Positions 22,395-32,747 of a stretch of 64,000 nt of DNA are shown here, in pieces (within the stretch, counting starts at the first letter, position 1; each line of letters starts with the position of its first letter). Source of the DNA: Arion vulgaris (lineage: Eukaryota; Mollusca; Gastropoda; Stylommatophora; Arionidae). The notes under the pieces are model-generated. The model saw nothing but the letters and a program-made list of their open reading frames with translations. It had not been told where the DNA came from and did not search any database. The position numbers and the translations under genes were made by a program. The stretch spans positions 11,973,671 to 12,037,670 of the forward strand of contig CM036775.1 of the NCBI GenBank assembly GCA_020796225.1, written 5' to 3'.

Positions 22395-22862
22395 TTCCAA
22401 TGATTTCGATTCTATCACTCAGATCTTCAAACTACCCGTCGTGGTGTTTGAACCAGGTACACTTGTGATCGATTCTATCACTATGCCACTCGGATCTTCA
22501 AACTACCCGTCGTGGTTTTTGAACCAGGTACACTTGTGATCGATTCTATCACTATGTCGCTCGGATCTTCAAACTACCCGTCGTGGTGTTTGAACCAGGT
22601 ACACTTGTGATCGATTCTATCACTATGTCGCTCGGATCTTCAAACTACCCGTCGTGGTTTTTGAACCAGGTACACTTGTGATCGATTCTATCACTATGTC
22701 GCTCGGATCTTCAAACTACCCGTCGTGGTGTTTGAACCAGGTACACTTGTGATCGATTCTATCACTATGTCACTCGGATCTTCAAACTACCCGTCGTGGT
22801 TTTTGAACCAGGTACACTTGAGTTGTGATCGATTCTACCACTATGTCACTCGGATCTTCATG
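22395..22862. repeat. ~71-bp array derived from SINE F head
   Basis: About 6.5 units, each with TTCAAACTACCCGTCGTGG, TTTGAACCAGGTACACTTGT and GATCGATTCTATCACTATG. Reversed, the first two blocks equal the B-box region of SINE F at 22975-23005 (GTACCTGGTTCAAA, ACGACGGGTAGTTTG). Units alternate GTGTTTGAACC and GTTTTTGAACC, a dimeric higher-order pattern. Confidence 0.92.
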
Positions 22863-22917
22863 AACAGTTTATAGTTTCTTCTGTGACTGTTCGATTTTTT
22901 AAAAATTGTATGCTGGT

Positions 22918-23065
22918 CGCCGGTGGGCGCCTGTAGCTTAAACGGTAGTGAGGTTGATCACAACCAAAGTGTACCTGGTTCAAACCTCACGACGGGTAGT
23001 TTGGAAACATTCATTCCCATAGATTTTTTAATGAAAATGAAAATCGTGGCTTGTTCCTTACGTGA
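22918..23065 (+). mobile_element. tRNA-derived SINE, family F
   Basis: Starts CGGTGGGCGCCTGTAGCTTA, with B box TGGTTCAAACCTC, then GACGGGTAGTTTGGAAACA. Lies 56 bp from the tandem array made from the same head in the opposite orientation. Confidence 0.8.
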
Positions 23066-23106
23066 TGTGGCCATAAACCACAATAAACGAGTTTCTGGGC
23101 ACGGTC

Positions 23107-23271
23107 ACTACGTATACGTTCAGTAGTTTGCTATTGCTTACTGAACTGTGAGGTCTATTGTTACCGTTCGTAAAAATCCACAGGAACAACTTTTCTTTCA
23201 ATTTTGATGAACGTTAAAAATATACCCCACAGTTCAGTAAGCAATAGGAAACTACTGAACGTATAAGTGGT
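23107..23271. repeat. 42-bp inverted repeat around ~80-bp loop
   Basis: The left arm contains GTATACGTTCAGTAGTTTGC then TATTGCTTACTGAACTGTG; the right arm is its near-perfect reverse complement ending CTACTGAACGTATAAGTG. Further partial complementarity extends outward towards 22920 and 23340, consistent with two inverted SINE F-related copies. Confidence 0.85.
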
Positions 23272-23829
23272 GTCTAGAAAATAAACGACTCGTTTAGTGT
23301 AAAGGATATGCCACGATTGTCATTTTTTATGTTGGTCGCCGGCCCCATACCAATCCCTCCTAACGCCTTTACGGCATTCGAGTGTGAGGACACATCATTA
23401 TTCACTTCTTCCCAACCACGGAAACCACACTGGAGGGATTGAGGGAGGAGTCTAGCATAACGTAGGTTAACTGTCCACATGATAATGCTGACAACATAAG
23501 ATATACTTTGTTATCTGCAAGTGTGTCAGCCGCTCACGCGCTACAGCGAAGAGATGATGCAGCCAACATTCCAACACTGCTACTCACGAGTAGTCGGTCG
23601 GTAGTTGGTGTGTTTAACATCGATCTGAGATTGTGTACGCATGATATTATGAAAGCATGCATTAACATCGGTCGTAGGTACACGCTCTACATGATGATTG
23701 ACTCGTTGGTATCCGGGTAGCAGTGATGGAGTGGGTGAGCGAGTGAATTAGTTAGTGGGCGAGCGAGTGAGTTAGTGGGCGAGCGAGTGAGTGAGTGAAT
23801 AAGCGCATTGTCAGGACAAGGTACACATT

Positions 23830-24562
23830 TTTCGTCAACTGTCTGTCTCACTGTCTGGTATAAATGTCTGGTGTCTCTTCTCTGGTATAATTGTCTACTG
23901 TCTCACTGTCTCCTCTTGTATAAATGTCTACGGTCTCCTCTGATATAATTGGCTGCTGTCTCACTGTCTTCTCTGCTATAATTGGCTGCTGTCTCACTGT
24001 CTTCTCTGCTATAATTGGCTAATGTCTCACTGTCTTCTCGGTATAAATGTTTACTGTCTCACTGTCTCTCGTGGTATAATTGTCTACGTCTTCCTGCTAT
24101 AATTGTCTACTGTCTCACTGTCTTCTCTGGTATAATTGTCTACTGTCTTCTCTGCTATAATTGTTTACTGTCTCACTGTCTCTCTTGGTATAATTGTCTA
24201 CTGTCTTCTCTGCTATAATTGTCTACTGTCTCACTGTCTCCTCTTGTATAAATGTCTACTGTCTTCTCTGCTATAATTGGCTGCTGTCTCACTGTCTTCT
24301 CTGCTATAATTGGCTAATGTCTCACTGTCTTCTCTGGTATAATTGTCTACTGTCTTCTCTGGTATAATTGTCTCAATATTCTCTGCTATAATTGTCTACT
24401 GTCTCACTGTCTTCTCTGGTATAATTGTCTGCTGTCTCACTGTCTTCTGTGGTATAATTGTCTGCTGTCTCACTGTCTTCTCTGTTATAATTGTCTACTG
24501 TCTCACTGTCTTCTCTGGTATAATTGTCTGCTGTCTCACTGTCTTCTCTGGTATAAATCTGG
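23830..24562. repeat. 33-bp minisatellite
   Basis: Unit TGTCTACTGTCTCACTGTCT plus TCTCTGGTATAAT (33 bp) with many shortened units at the 5' side. 33 bp equals 11 codons, so long repetitive frames arise (VFSGIIVYCLT). It is not a gene. Confidence 0.95.
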
Positions 24563-24599
24563 TAAAAAAATCAACCCAAAAAATCATTTTTACCGTTGT

Positions 24600-24692
24600 A
24601 ATATCTTTGTCAAAGTCTATATGTTGTATTCTGTGACATTTGTTACTTTTGTTGTATCGCTTGCTTGATAAAGAATTTTTTGGTCGAAATAC
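24600..24692 (+). mobile_element. Penelope 3' region, left part
   Basis: GCTTGATAAAGAATTTTTTG then GTCGAAAT matches the Penelope block at 2922-2945. The remaining terminal block reappears at 25329-25400 after a LINE fragment, so a LINE piece inserted here. Confidence 0.6.
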
Positions 24693-25328
24693 CTGCAGGC
24701 AAGATGGTATTTCTCACAGACTCACTGTCAGCAATACAAGCCCTGGAGGCTAAATCCACTGACAGCACAGTACAAAACCTAAAAGAGAACTTGCTCAGCT
24801 TTCAGAAAAGGCAGAAATTCACTTGCAGTGGATTCCATCTCACTGTGGCATTGCAGGCAATGAGAGTGACGATGTCTTAGCTAAGGAGGGCAGTGCCAAA
24901 GAGCAAATTTGCCAACCCTTGTCTTTTCAAGAGGTTAAAACCCTCATACAGAGAAATTCTGCAGTAGACTGGAAGACAAACACTGGATATGATTATGGAA
25001 AAGACTCCCTCAAAGACCTAAGCAGAACAGACCAGGTCATTATATTTCGACTACGCACAGGACACTGCAGACTCAACAAACACTTATATAGACTAGGAAT
25101 AAGTCAAAACAGCTCTCTGCCAGTGTCAGCAGGCGGAACAGACACCAGAGCATATCCTGCAAGACTGTCCTCTCCTGTGTGAGCTGAGAAGCAACATGTG
25201 GCCACACCCAGTCGACCTGAAAACTAAGCTTTGGGGAAACCTGACAGACCTGAAGCTGACTGCCCAGTCTGTGGTCCACAGTAAATTAAGCGCATGGCCA
25301 GATATCGCTGAAGAAGAAGAAGAAGAAG
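24693..25328 (+). pseudogene. Non-LTR retrotransposon RNase H and C-terminal fragment
   Basis: Frame 1 reads MVFLTDSLSAIQALEA, carrying an RNase H aspartate in the TDS block. After a frameshift near 24830 comes QWIPSHCGIAGNESDDVLAK, with the conserved SH.GI.GNE.AD-like region. Then LSRTDQVIIFRLRTGHCRLN and, in a third frame, a Cys/His block before LKLTAQSVVHSKLS. This is the RNase H domain plus downstream region of an I/Jockey-like ORF2, which degrades the RNA template strand. It is 5' truncated, frameshifted twice, and ends in (GAA)n. It interrupts a Penelope tail. Confidence 0.85.
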
Positions 25329-25400
25329 GTGGTAATGTTGCAATATATTGTTTTTGTATTTTCTAAAACTACAGTACTTTGTTATTACGTGTTTTATCAT
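25329..25400 (+). mobile_element. Penelope terminal block, right part
   Basis: AATGTTGCAATATATTGTTT and CTAAAACTACAGTACTTTGT match the tail at 2945-3005. Confidence 0.65.
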
Positions 25401-25687
25401 TTCTTACAGAGGCTGATTAAAAACAAATTGGCAAAGAAATTACTAAAACCACATTTTGATTAACAGAAGCTGTCAGGGCAAATGCTAAACTTGGGTGGGA
25501 GAGGAGGATGTGATCTTGACAAAGAAGACCTGTAGAGTGGACACGTGTGGTCATACAATCAGTGACTATTGATTTCTAGTCTCGTCTCGTCCAGCCACTA
25601 ACCCCATATTCAGATATATGTACCGACGAGTAATACCTTGGATTTAGTCGAACGACAAATGATTTGACATCATTACACTGAGTTATG

Positions 25688-26366
25688 TTATGTTATGTTA
25701 TGCGATCGAAGTCATAGAACATTGGGCATTCCCATTCGTGCTCTGTCCTGCTCTGCAGCAGCCATCCTAAAGTATATTTGCTAACTGTACCCATGTGAAA
25801 TGAAATGCTTGAGGAAGGCAGTGGGAGTCACCAGGAAAGATAGACTACGAAATGAGGACATCAGAAGTAGAGTGGGCATAATTTCATGCACCAAATACAT
25901 CGAAAGACAACAAATGCAGCGGTTTGGACATTTAATGAGAATGAAATACAACCAACCACCAATAACAGCATACAATAAAAAGAGATGGGATTACTAGAGC
26001 TAATGGAAGACCAAGAAAAGATGGATAGACAATATCAAGACCACACTACATAAACACGGATACAACACAACAAGGGCGACTCATCTAGCCCTAGAACGCA
26101 AATTAAACTCCCATCCCTACGCTTAACGGCAAGAGTGGACAGCCAACTACATCTTCCACCCGGGAATAGACAGTAGACCCATGAGAAGTTGATTAGCTTA
26201 CCACGAAGACGACACTGTCTGGCATGTCCACGCTTAACTCCTAACTCTCTGACTCTCTGACTCGTTCCCGTGTCTGAGACTCGTGCCAATATCACATAAA
26301 TGAGAACGTACCGCATTACGACATCGGCTCTGTCCATACCTGCACCGAGTTTCCTCATATTGTTTC
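25688..26366 (-). pseudogene. LINE RNase H-type fragment, split by a LINE R3 insertion
   Basis: 25688-25795 and 26177-26366 together match 47490-47760 in one piece. On the minus strand they encode MDRADV-like, RVRELGVKRGHARQCRLRGK and related residues after the RNase H domain. The gap is the 381-bp insert at 25796-26176. Confidence 0.75.
25796..26176 (+). pseudogene. LINE family R3-like 3' fragment, nested
   Basis: Flanked by ACCCATG (25789-25795, 26177-26183). Encodes MKCLRKAVGVTRKDRLRNED, QQMQRFGHLMRM and, after a frameshift, WIDNIKTTLHKHG: the C-terminal region of an RTE-like ORF2. Confidence 0.82.
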
Positions 26367-26380
26367 GTCCCACTCGGTAT

Positions 26381-26636
26381 CTTCTTCTTCTTCTTTGCGT
26401 TCGTTCTTTACGACCAATTTTAATCACTCTTTGTGATATGTTTGATCTTTGCCAAGAACATGTATACGTTGCACATTGGTTTGGTAGGCCCCTAAACGAA
26501 TATATTTCTACACGTTTAGGACACATGCATCCGATTTCAACCAAACCTCCTTAGTCGCCTCGTACGACATGCGTAGCAGGTAACAGTGGTTCTATTCTTT
26601 ACACCCCAAATTTGGGCCCCGGTAAACACTCGGGCG
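26381..26636 (-). mobile_element. SINE-like family H, full length
   Basis: Flanked by the perfect 14-bp duplication GTCCCACTCGGTAT (26367-26380, 26637-26650). On the minus strand it runs from CGCCCGAGTGTTTACCGGGG to (AAG)n, 256 bp. No B box is visible. Confidence 0.92.
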
Positions 26637-26644
26637 GTCCCACT

Positions 26645-26745
26645 CGGTATAAATGTACGCCACCTGCCGAGAGTGTTGAACAAAATACGAACTCCGTAGC
26701 TCCAGCAACAATCCTTAGGATCCTTCGAGAGAGAAAAAATGCACA
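26645..26745 (-). mobile_element. SINE family B fragment
   Basis: The minus strand carries AGGATTGTTGCTGGAGCTAC and TCGGCAGGTGGCGTACATTT. Family H inserted at its left edge. Confidence 0.7.
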
Positions 26746-26877
26746 TGTGAACTTGTTGCTTTTATACGTTTAGCTAGATATTGATGTGCTCGTGGTTGTT
26801 ACTCCTATTTACCAGTATCTTACCTTTTTTTCTGCATTAATTTTCATTAACTGTTGGATTTAGTCATCAGTAAACAA

Positions 26878-27170
26878 GACTGGTCAACCACTAGTGACAA
26901 CTGTTATAAGAAAGAGAAGATGGAGATATGTTGGGCGCACCTTGAGGAGAAATGATCAACGAATATCAAAGCAGGCATTGAAGTGGGATGCAAAGGGTTC
27001 AAGAAAGAGAGGTCGACCTTAGAAGACCCTGAAACGAACTTTGCTGAGAGAGGCAAGAAATATCGGTCTCAGTTCCATGGAGGAGATTGAGCGAGTTACC
27101 CAGGATAGAGCGGTATGGAGAAATTACTTGCAGGCCCTATGTAACGTATAACGGTACGAGAGGAATTATT
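26878..27170 (+). pseudogene. LINE family R2, 3' end
   Basis: About 97% like 10490-10775 by eye: CTGGTCAACCACTAGTGACA through to GTATAACGGTACGAGAGG and an ATTATTAT tail. An RGRP..LKRTL-type frame is interrupted by a stop at about 27019. Confidence 0.88.
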
Positions 27171-27535
27171 ATAAGGGGTTTGGTGGACATATCGCTACGG
27201 CTGGAAAACAAATCTGACTCAAACAAGGAAATTTGATACTGAAATTATGCAGTAGGAGGCAAAGGGCACTGACTACGAGCAGTTTACATTGCCTACCATT
27301 TTATTCGGTTTTTTGTGTTTTTTATATGAGCATAATCTGCTATATTTATGCATTCATATTTTGAACTGGGCCATATCTCTGTCTCTCGTGGGGCCCTAGA
27401 TCTATCTCTCAGAGAAAGCATTGTTTATACTCCTGCGTCGTTCAACAGTACGTCTGTGTATATGCGACAACCACCGCATTTAACCATTCGGTCACCTTCT
27501 GTGTGTGTGTGTATGTATATATATATATAATAGTT

Positions 27536-27735
27536 ATCAGAGGACTATCATCATAGCACTCCGGACATGTCCATATGTGCTCCGATCACCGCCTCAACAA
27601 ACCCAGTAGCGTCCAGCTGCCCAACCACGTGAGTTCGAAGTTGATTAATCAAAATATGGCGTTCTTTTCGGACTGTACTAATATTGATACCAATCTCTCT
27701 CAGTCTGGTCAGCGATTGGGACTCACAACCCTGAA
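27536..27735 (-). mobile_element. Dispersed repeat J
   Basis: Reverse orientation of 20555-20772: GGACTATCATCATAGCACTC, GGACATGTCCATATGTGCTC, CGCCTCAACAAACCCAG. No intact frame. Confidence 0.6.
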
Positions 27736-27777
27736 ACTTTTCTGTTCGAAAAGAATCTCTCGGTGCGTTAAGAGATT

Positions 27778-27783
<6 letters not shown>

Positions 27784-27823
<40 letters not shown>

Positions 27824-27842
27824 TATATATATATATATAATG
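27784..27842. repeat. (TA)n microsatellite
   Basis: Almost pure TA dinucleotide over 55 bp, followed by (GA)n. Confidence 0.95.
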
Positions 27843-27856
27843 AGAGAGAGAGAGAG

Positions 27857-28130
27857 AGCGAGCCGCGGTAGCGTAGTTGTTAGTGAACTCGCTTCTCAAG
27901 GCTGGCGGTCTGGGTTCAACTCCTGCAGTGTGCGTGGAATTTTTCCCGATCGCGACGGCTCTCAGGTCGGCCCGGCCTCAACTGGGTACCAGACATGCTC
28001 TGGGAAAGTAAAGGCGGCCGGCGTGATGCTGACCACATCACCCATCGTGTGCCAATGAAAATACAAAATGAAATGAAAAATATAGGCCTAACACTGTATT
28101 GACCTATATACCACGAGGTATGAAAGGGTT
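27857..28130 (+). mobile_element. tRNA-derived SINE, family E
   Basis: Starts GAGCCGCGGTAGCGTAGTTG (A box) with B box TGGGTTCAACTCC about 45 bp on. The body has CGATCGCGACGGCTCTCAGG and AACTGGGTACCAGACATGCT, and the 3' end has CACGAGGTATGAAAGGGTT. An inverted relative lies at 60125-60395. Confidence 0.87.
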
Positions 28131-28139
28131 ACTTTACTC

Positions 28140-28140
<1 letters not shown>

Positions 28141-28233
<93 letters not shown>
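28141..28233. repeat. (TA)n microsatellite
   Basis: About 92 bp of uninterrupted TA. Confidence 0.97.
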
Positions 28234-28236
<3 letters not shown>

Positions 28237-28419
28237 AGTGATGTTTTCATCCACACTAGATCTCTCGTGATCGTTCGTTAAGCCATTTTTATCATTCTAT
28301 TGTGATATATAAACAGCCAAACATCAGAACGTAATGTACGTGCACAAGCCTTCAGCACCTATTGGAGCACAGTTGCTTATCCTTCGGTGGTGTGTTCGAT
28401 TTCAGCCAGCGTTATGCAC

Positions 28420-28686
28420 TAGATCTAATAGTTCACTCTTCAACTTGGCTCTGACTCACTTAAGAGCCAAGACAAAAACAACAGAGATTTTTCTCAGGGA
28501 ACTCCTTTTCGCTGACGATGCTGCCTTACTCGCACACAGTGAGAGAAAAATAAACTGCAATTCTTAGTCAATAATTTGACCATGGCATGCGACCTATTTT
28601 CTCTGACTATAAGTATCACTAAAACAGTTGTTTTATATCAGGGAGGTAACACAACACATGTCACTTTAAATGGTAACCATGTAACA
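28420..28686 (+). pseudogene. LINE reverse-transcriptase fragment, split by hAT-type MITE
   Basis: Encodes ELLFADDAALLAHSERK, the RT catalytic FADD box, then after a frameshift MACDLFSLTISITKTVVLYQ, the helix following the catalytic box. The ORF is cut at NHVT by a MITE and resumes at 29290 as LTPVPKL. Belongs to a different LINE family from R1 and R2 (FADDAAL rather than FADDIAL). Confidence 0.8.
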
Positions 28687-29289
28687 CATAGATTCCCAAA
28701 CTTTTTCAACCCACCGCCCCCTAGAACGCTTCAGCGCCCACTGAGGGCGATACCCCACTTTGCACAACATAAACTTTGTAACGCTCCCCCTCCAATCCAT
28801 ATTATAACAGTTTGCCAACGCCCCCTCCCACATATATACATGCTCTATTTTCTCTTTGACATAGCAAATTTAATATATTTCTGTCACACATGGTCAATTT
28901 TCAAATGATTATATACATGAAATAGAAAATGTGAAATAATGCATCGTAAGAGCACGAGGCACGTAGACGGCACGTAACGGCATCGTGTAAGACGGGCATC
29001 GTGTAAGACGGCATCGTGACGGGCATCGTAAGACGGGCATGTAGACGGATCGTGACGGCATCGTAAGACGCAAATGAATTTAATGCAAATTCAATTTTAT
29101 TTGATTATTCCATCGCAAAATCACGAAAACAATTTATTTTAAAATTTGTATTACTAATTTATTCTTTAAGGAGCTACAGACTCCTAATTGCCTTAACACC
29201 TCCCAAATTCTTCTGAACCCACTATCGCCGCCGCCCTAGAACGCTTCAGCGCCACTGAGGGGCGATAGCGCCCACTTTGGGAAACGCTG
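28687..29289 (-). mobile_element. hAT-type MITE, family 1, copy B
   Basis: The ends CATAGATTCCCAAA and, reversed, CAGCGTTTCCCAAA match copy A in inverted orientation. TSD ATGTAACA (28679-28686) versus ATCTAACA (29290-29297), 7 of 8. It is 603 bp versus 434 bp in copy A; the extra length is largely a ragged expansion of GCATCGTGTAAGACGG at about 28940-29070. Confidence 0.88.
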
Positions 29290-29311
29290 ATCTAACACCA
29301 GTTCCAAAATT

Positions 29312-29761
29312 GTATTAATGGTCACTGCTGACATCTCACGCTGATAATTGCGACACAACGCATTCCGTTCTCTAGACTGCATCCTGCTATAACCAGCGGG
29401 AGTATGAGAAGAAAGAATTATTATGTTTGTTTGACCACTACATAACATCAACTGCATTCTTAAGCAGACATTTATTTTGTGTTAATTCTCTTCATTTTCC
29501 TTGTTGTCCGTAATGGAAAATTTGCGAACTGTCCACGAATATTGTTCAATTTCATGTGTATTCGATTTCCTAAGTTGCCCACGTTGATTATTGTAACGGG
29601 TTTTTTTTTGTGGAAGGGTGGGGGTCAGAATCGTTGCCAGGGCTACTGCTCAAGTGATTTATGTGCAGATTACTTTTAGAGACCATATGTGTGCCTGATC
29701 TTTGGTTCTGTACACTTTTTCCATTTTAACATCTCCTTGTCTTCCTGTATTGTTAGTGTCA
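29312..29761. other. No recognisable feature
   Basis: Possibly continues the LINE fragment for a short way, then AT-rich sequence with no motif recognised. Confidence 0.4.
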
Positions 29762-29893
29762 ACTAATTAATCAACATCGAATTGGCATGTTGGGTCGCTG
29801 GACGCTGCTGGGTTTGCTGAGGCGGAGATCGGAGTACCTATGGACATGTCCGGAGTGCTACGATGATAGTCCTCATATAACTTATAACTGATA
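29762..29893 (+). mobile_element. Dispersed repeat J fragment
   Basis: AATTAATCAACATCGAATTG, CGCTGGACGCTGCTGGGTTT, GGCGGAGATCGGAGTACC, matching 20640-20772. Confidence 0.65.
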
Positions 29894-29994
29894 GTGTCAA
29901 CTACTTGAGATCGGCGGTGTGACAGGCGTTTGTGATTGAGACACTGATGCGTGATTGCGTCTTAGATTACGCCTTCGTACTACTACATTGTAAT

Positions 29995-30268
29995 TAGAAT
30001 GGGGGCAATCAAAGGCTAGCGGAGCAAACCGTATACAAAACGGGACGGTAGGCAAAAAAGTAGTCTAAAAAAAAGACAGGTAACCTGGGCAGATGACGCT
30101 CAACAACCCGGGAGGGCAGGTTGTCTAAGGGTCGCTACCCTAAAATAAAATAGTAAACGCTGACTGATACCGGAGACGTCGCCGAGGGATACGCATCAGA
30201 GCTCCAAATGGCGCTGAATGATGTGACGTTAAAAAAACGTTCTTGTCAAAGGCTGTTTATATATCACA
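29995..30268 (+). mobile_element. SINE-like family I, long variant
   Basis: Inverted relative of 11161-11600: AGGCAAAAAAGTAGTC, GGTAACCTGGGCAGATGACG, AGAGCTCCAAATGGCGCTGA. Confidence 0.6.
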
Positions 30269-30329
30269 ATAAGGATGATCAAAATGGTCAAGTTGTCTGT
30301 AGAGAGATCTAGGCTTAAACGACTCATCA

Positions 30330-30850
30330 TCATCAACGTGCGTATCCTTTATAGGACGTTGCTCTCTTTGCAGCCCATCTGAAATTCACTCTGTCTCTAG
30401 CCAGTTCACCCACTTCGTCGATGGTCATATTTATGGTTTCTTTAATATCTTGTAGCCATCTTCTTCTTGTCTGCCTCTGCGTCCTGAGATCCTGCCCTCT
30501 AATATTGTTCTCTCCAGGCCATTGTGATGCTTAATGTGACCAAAGTATCTAATTTGCCTGTATAGTATGTGGTTTATCTGCCAATTCTCTTTAACATTCA
30601 GTTCTTTCAGGACATCAGTGTTCTTTCTTTTTCTGTCCATGGTATTCGTAGGATCTTTCTGTAGCATTTAGTTCCGATGGACTGGATCGTGTCGCTTGTT
30701 GTTTGTGTAATGATCCATGATTCACAACCATAAGTAGCCACTGGAAAAATACATGCTCTCAATATTTTTAATTTTAATATTTTGCTGGTGCTTTGCCATA
30801 TGTTCTTCATTGTGTTTAGCTTCTTGATTGCTATTGCCAATGTTCTTGGG
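30330..30850 (-). pseudogene. LINE family R4, ORF2 C-terminus
   Basis: Two minus-strand frames join end to end: ILRACIFPVATYGCESWIIT, CYRKILRIPWTEKERT, then RQIRYFGHIKHHNGLERTIL and EGRISGRRGRQEED. This is the region downstream of RT in RTE-like ORF2 relics. One frameshift near 30640 and no RT domain. Related copies: 35690, 56440 and 63360. Confidence 0.82.
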
Positions 30851-31204
30851 CGGATTTCCGGCTTTTAAACGACTAAAGCCGGAAATTCACGAATTAACCA
30901 TCCTCCTGAGCTAGACTCGTTTGTTTGAAAGGTTAAGGTCGATGTACTTTCACTCTCTACCGTCCAGCCTTATTGCACGGCACAAAAAGTGGTAGCCGTT
31001 GGTGACTGACTGACTGATCGTGTAACTGCTTGTTTACTGATGACGTGTCGGGTAAGAGAAGAGTACGTGGGATGTGTCAGTGTGGAAATATCTTACCGGG
31101 ATATCATTACAAGTTGGATGGACCAGCCTTTCATGTCTTGTTATTCAATCTCACAGTTAATGTCATCATTCTACGTACGACGGTATTTCATTATATATAT
31201 TCTG

Positions 31205-32335
31205 TTGTCTATAGTAGTAGTGGTAGTAGTAATAGTTGTTGTTGTATTGTAGTAGTATAGTTGTTGTTATTGTAGTAGTAGTAGTTGTTGTTTTTAGTAG
31301 TAGTAGTAGTAGTTGTTGTTATTAGTAGTAGTATTGTTGTTATTTAGTGTAGTGTGTTGTTGTTGCTTGTAGTAGTGTTGTTGTTATGTAGTAGTAGTTG
31401 TTGTTGTCATTGTAGTAGTGTGTCATTGTAGTAGTTGTTGTTATTGTAGTAGTAGTTGTTGTTGTCATTGTAGTAGTAGTAGTTAGTTGCTTAGTAGTTG
31501 TAGTAGTAGTTGTTGTCATTGTAGTAGTTGTTGTTGTTGTCAGTAGTGTTGTTGTAGTAGTTGTTGTATTGTAGTGTTGTTGTTATTGTAGTAGTTGTTG
31601 TTGTTGTCAGTAGTAGTTGTTGTAGTAGTTTGTCATTGTAGTAGTGTAGTAGTAGTTATTGTAGTAGTAGTTTTGTAGTAGTTGTTGTTATTGTAGTAGT
31701 TGTTGTTTTGTCATTGTAGTTAGTTGTTGTAGTAGCTAGTTGTCTTGTAGTAGTTGTAGTAGTAGTAATAGTTGTAGTAGTAGTTTTAGTAGTAGCTGTT
31801 GTCATTGTAGTGTAGTTGTTATGTAGTAGTAGTTGTTGTCATTGTTGTAGTAGTAGTTGTAGTAGTAGTAGTAGTAGTTGTTGTAGTAGTAGTTGTTGTG
31901 TAGTAGTAGTTGTAGTAGTATTGTAGTAGTAGTAGTGTTAGTAGTAGTAGTAGTGTAGTTGTAGTAGTAGAGTAGTGTTGTTGTCATTGTAGAGTAGTAG
32001 TTGTTGTCATTGTAGTAGTAGTAGTAGTAGTAGTGTAGTAGTAGTCAGTGTTGTAGTAGTTGTGTTGTAGTAGTAGTTGTTTTGTAGTATGTTTGTAGTA
32101 GTAGTAGTAGTAGTAGTAGTAGTTGTCATTGTAGAGTAGTAGTGTTGTTGTAGTAGTAGTAGTATTGTATTATAGTAGTAGTAGTATGTAGTAGTAGTTG
32201 TAGTAGTAAGTAGTTGTAGTAGTTATGTAGTAGTTAGTAGTGTAGTAGTAGTAGTAGTTAGTTTAGTTGTAGTAGTAGTGCGGTATTAGTAGTAGTAGTA
32301 GTTGTGTTTGCAGTAGCAGTTGTAATAGTTGTAAT
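31205..32335. repeat. 1.1-kb degenerate GTA/GTT trinucleotide tract
   Basis: Dominated by GTAGTA and GTTGTT with scattered GTCATT. The register is broken every few units by 1-2 base losses, giving GTGTAGT-type joints. Both arrays and reverse-strand YYYNN frames are repeat artefacts. Confidence 0.97.
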
Positions 32336-32367
32336 ATTTCTATAAATATGATTGTGTGCTACGTCTT

Positions 32368-32618
32368 TTCAACGCCCCATATCGACCACTTGTTAAGCCA
32401 CTTTTTGTGATTTGTATGTGATCTGAGCCTAAGAACGATTGTACATTGTGCCAGTTATGCGCCTACAGTTATGCGGACGTCCAATTTCTGCGACGCTTTG
32501 TATTTACTAGGGTAGCTTCCCAAGGCCCCTACCCAGTCGCCTCTTACGATATACATTGTAGGTCGCAGTGTTACTATTCTTTGCTCCCCTTGCGAGTCCT
32601 GACAACACACGGGCAAAA
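32368..32618 (-). mobile_element. SINE-like family C
   Basis: Tail CAACGCCCCATATCGACCAC, body TGTGCCAGTTATGCGCCTAC, head GATATACATTGTAGGTCGCA and CCCCTTGCGAGTCCTGACAA (all as read on +). Confidence 0.85.
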
Positions 32619-32747
32619 TTGTGAGATACATTACAGAACATCTAGAACGTTCTAAATGAAGGAACTGACCACATATTGTCAAGTCACCTTTCTACTTCAA
32701 GATGACATCCAAATGCTTGGATTACCAGCTTCAAATATTTATGTATC

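Noticed and set aside
24015..24636. Hydrophobic repeat frames VFSGIIVYCLT resembling a membrane protein
   Set aside because: 33-bp minisatellite whose period is a multiple of three; no flanking gene structure.
26035..26544. A 169-codon minus-strand frame
   Set aside because: Spans a SINE H, part of an RNase H-type LINE and an R3 insert; a chance fusion of three repeats.
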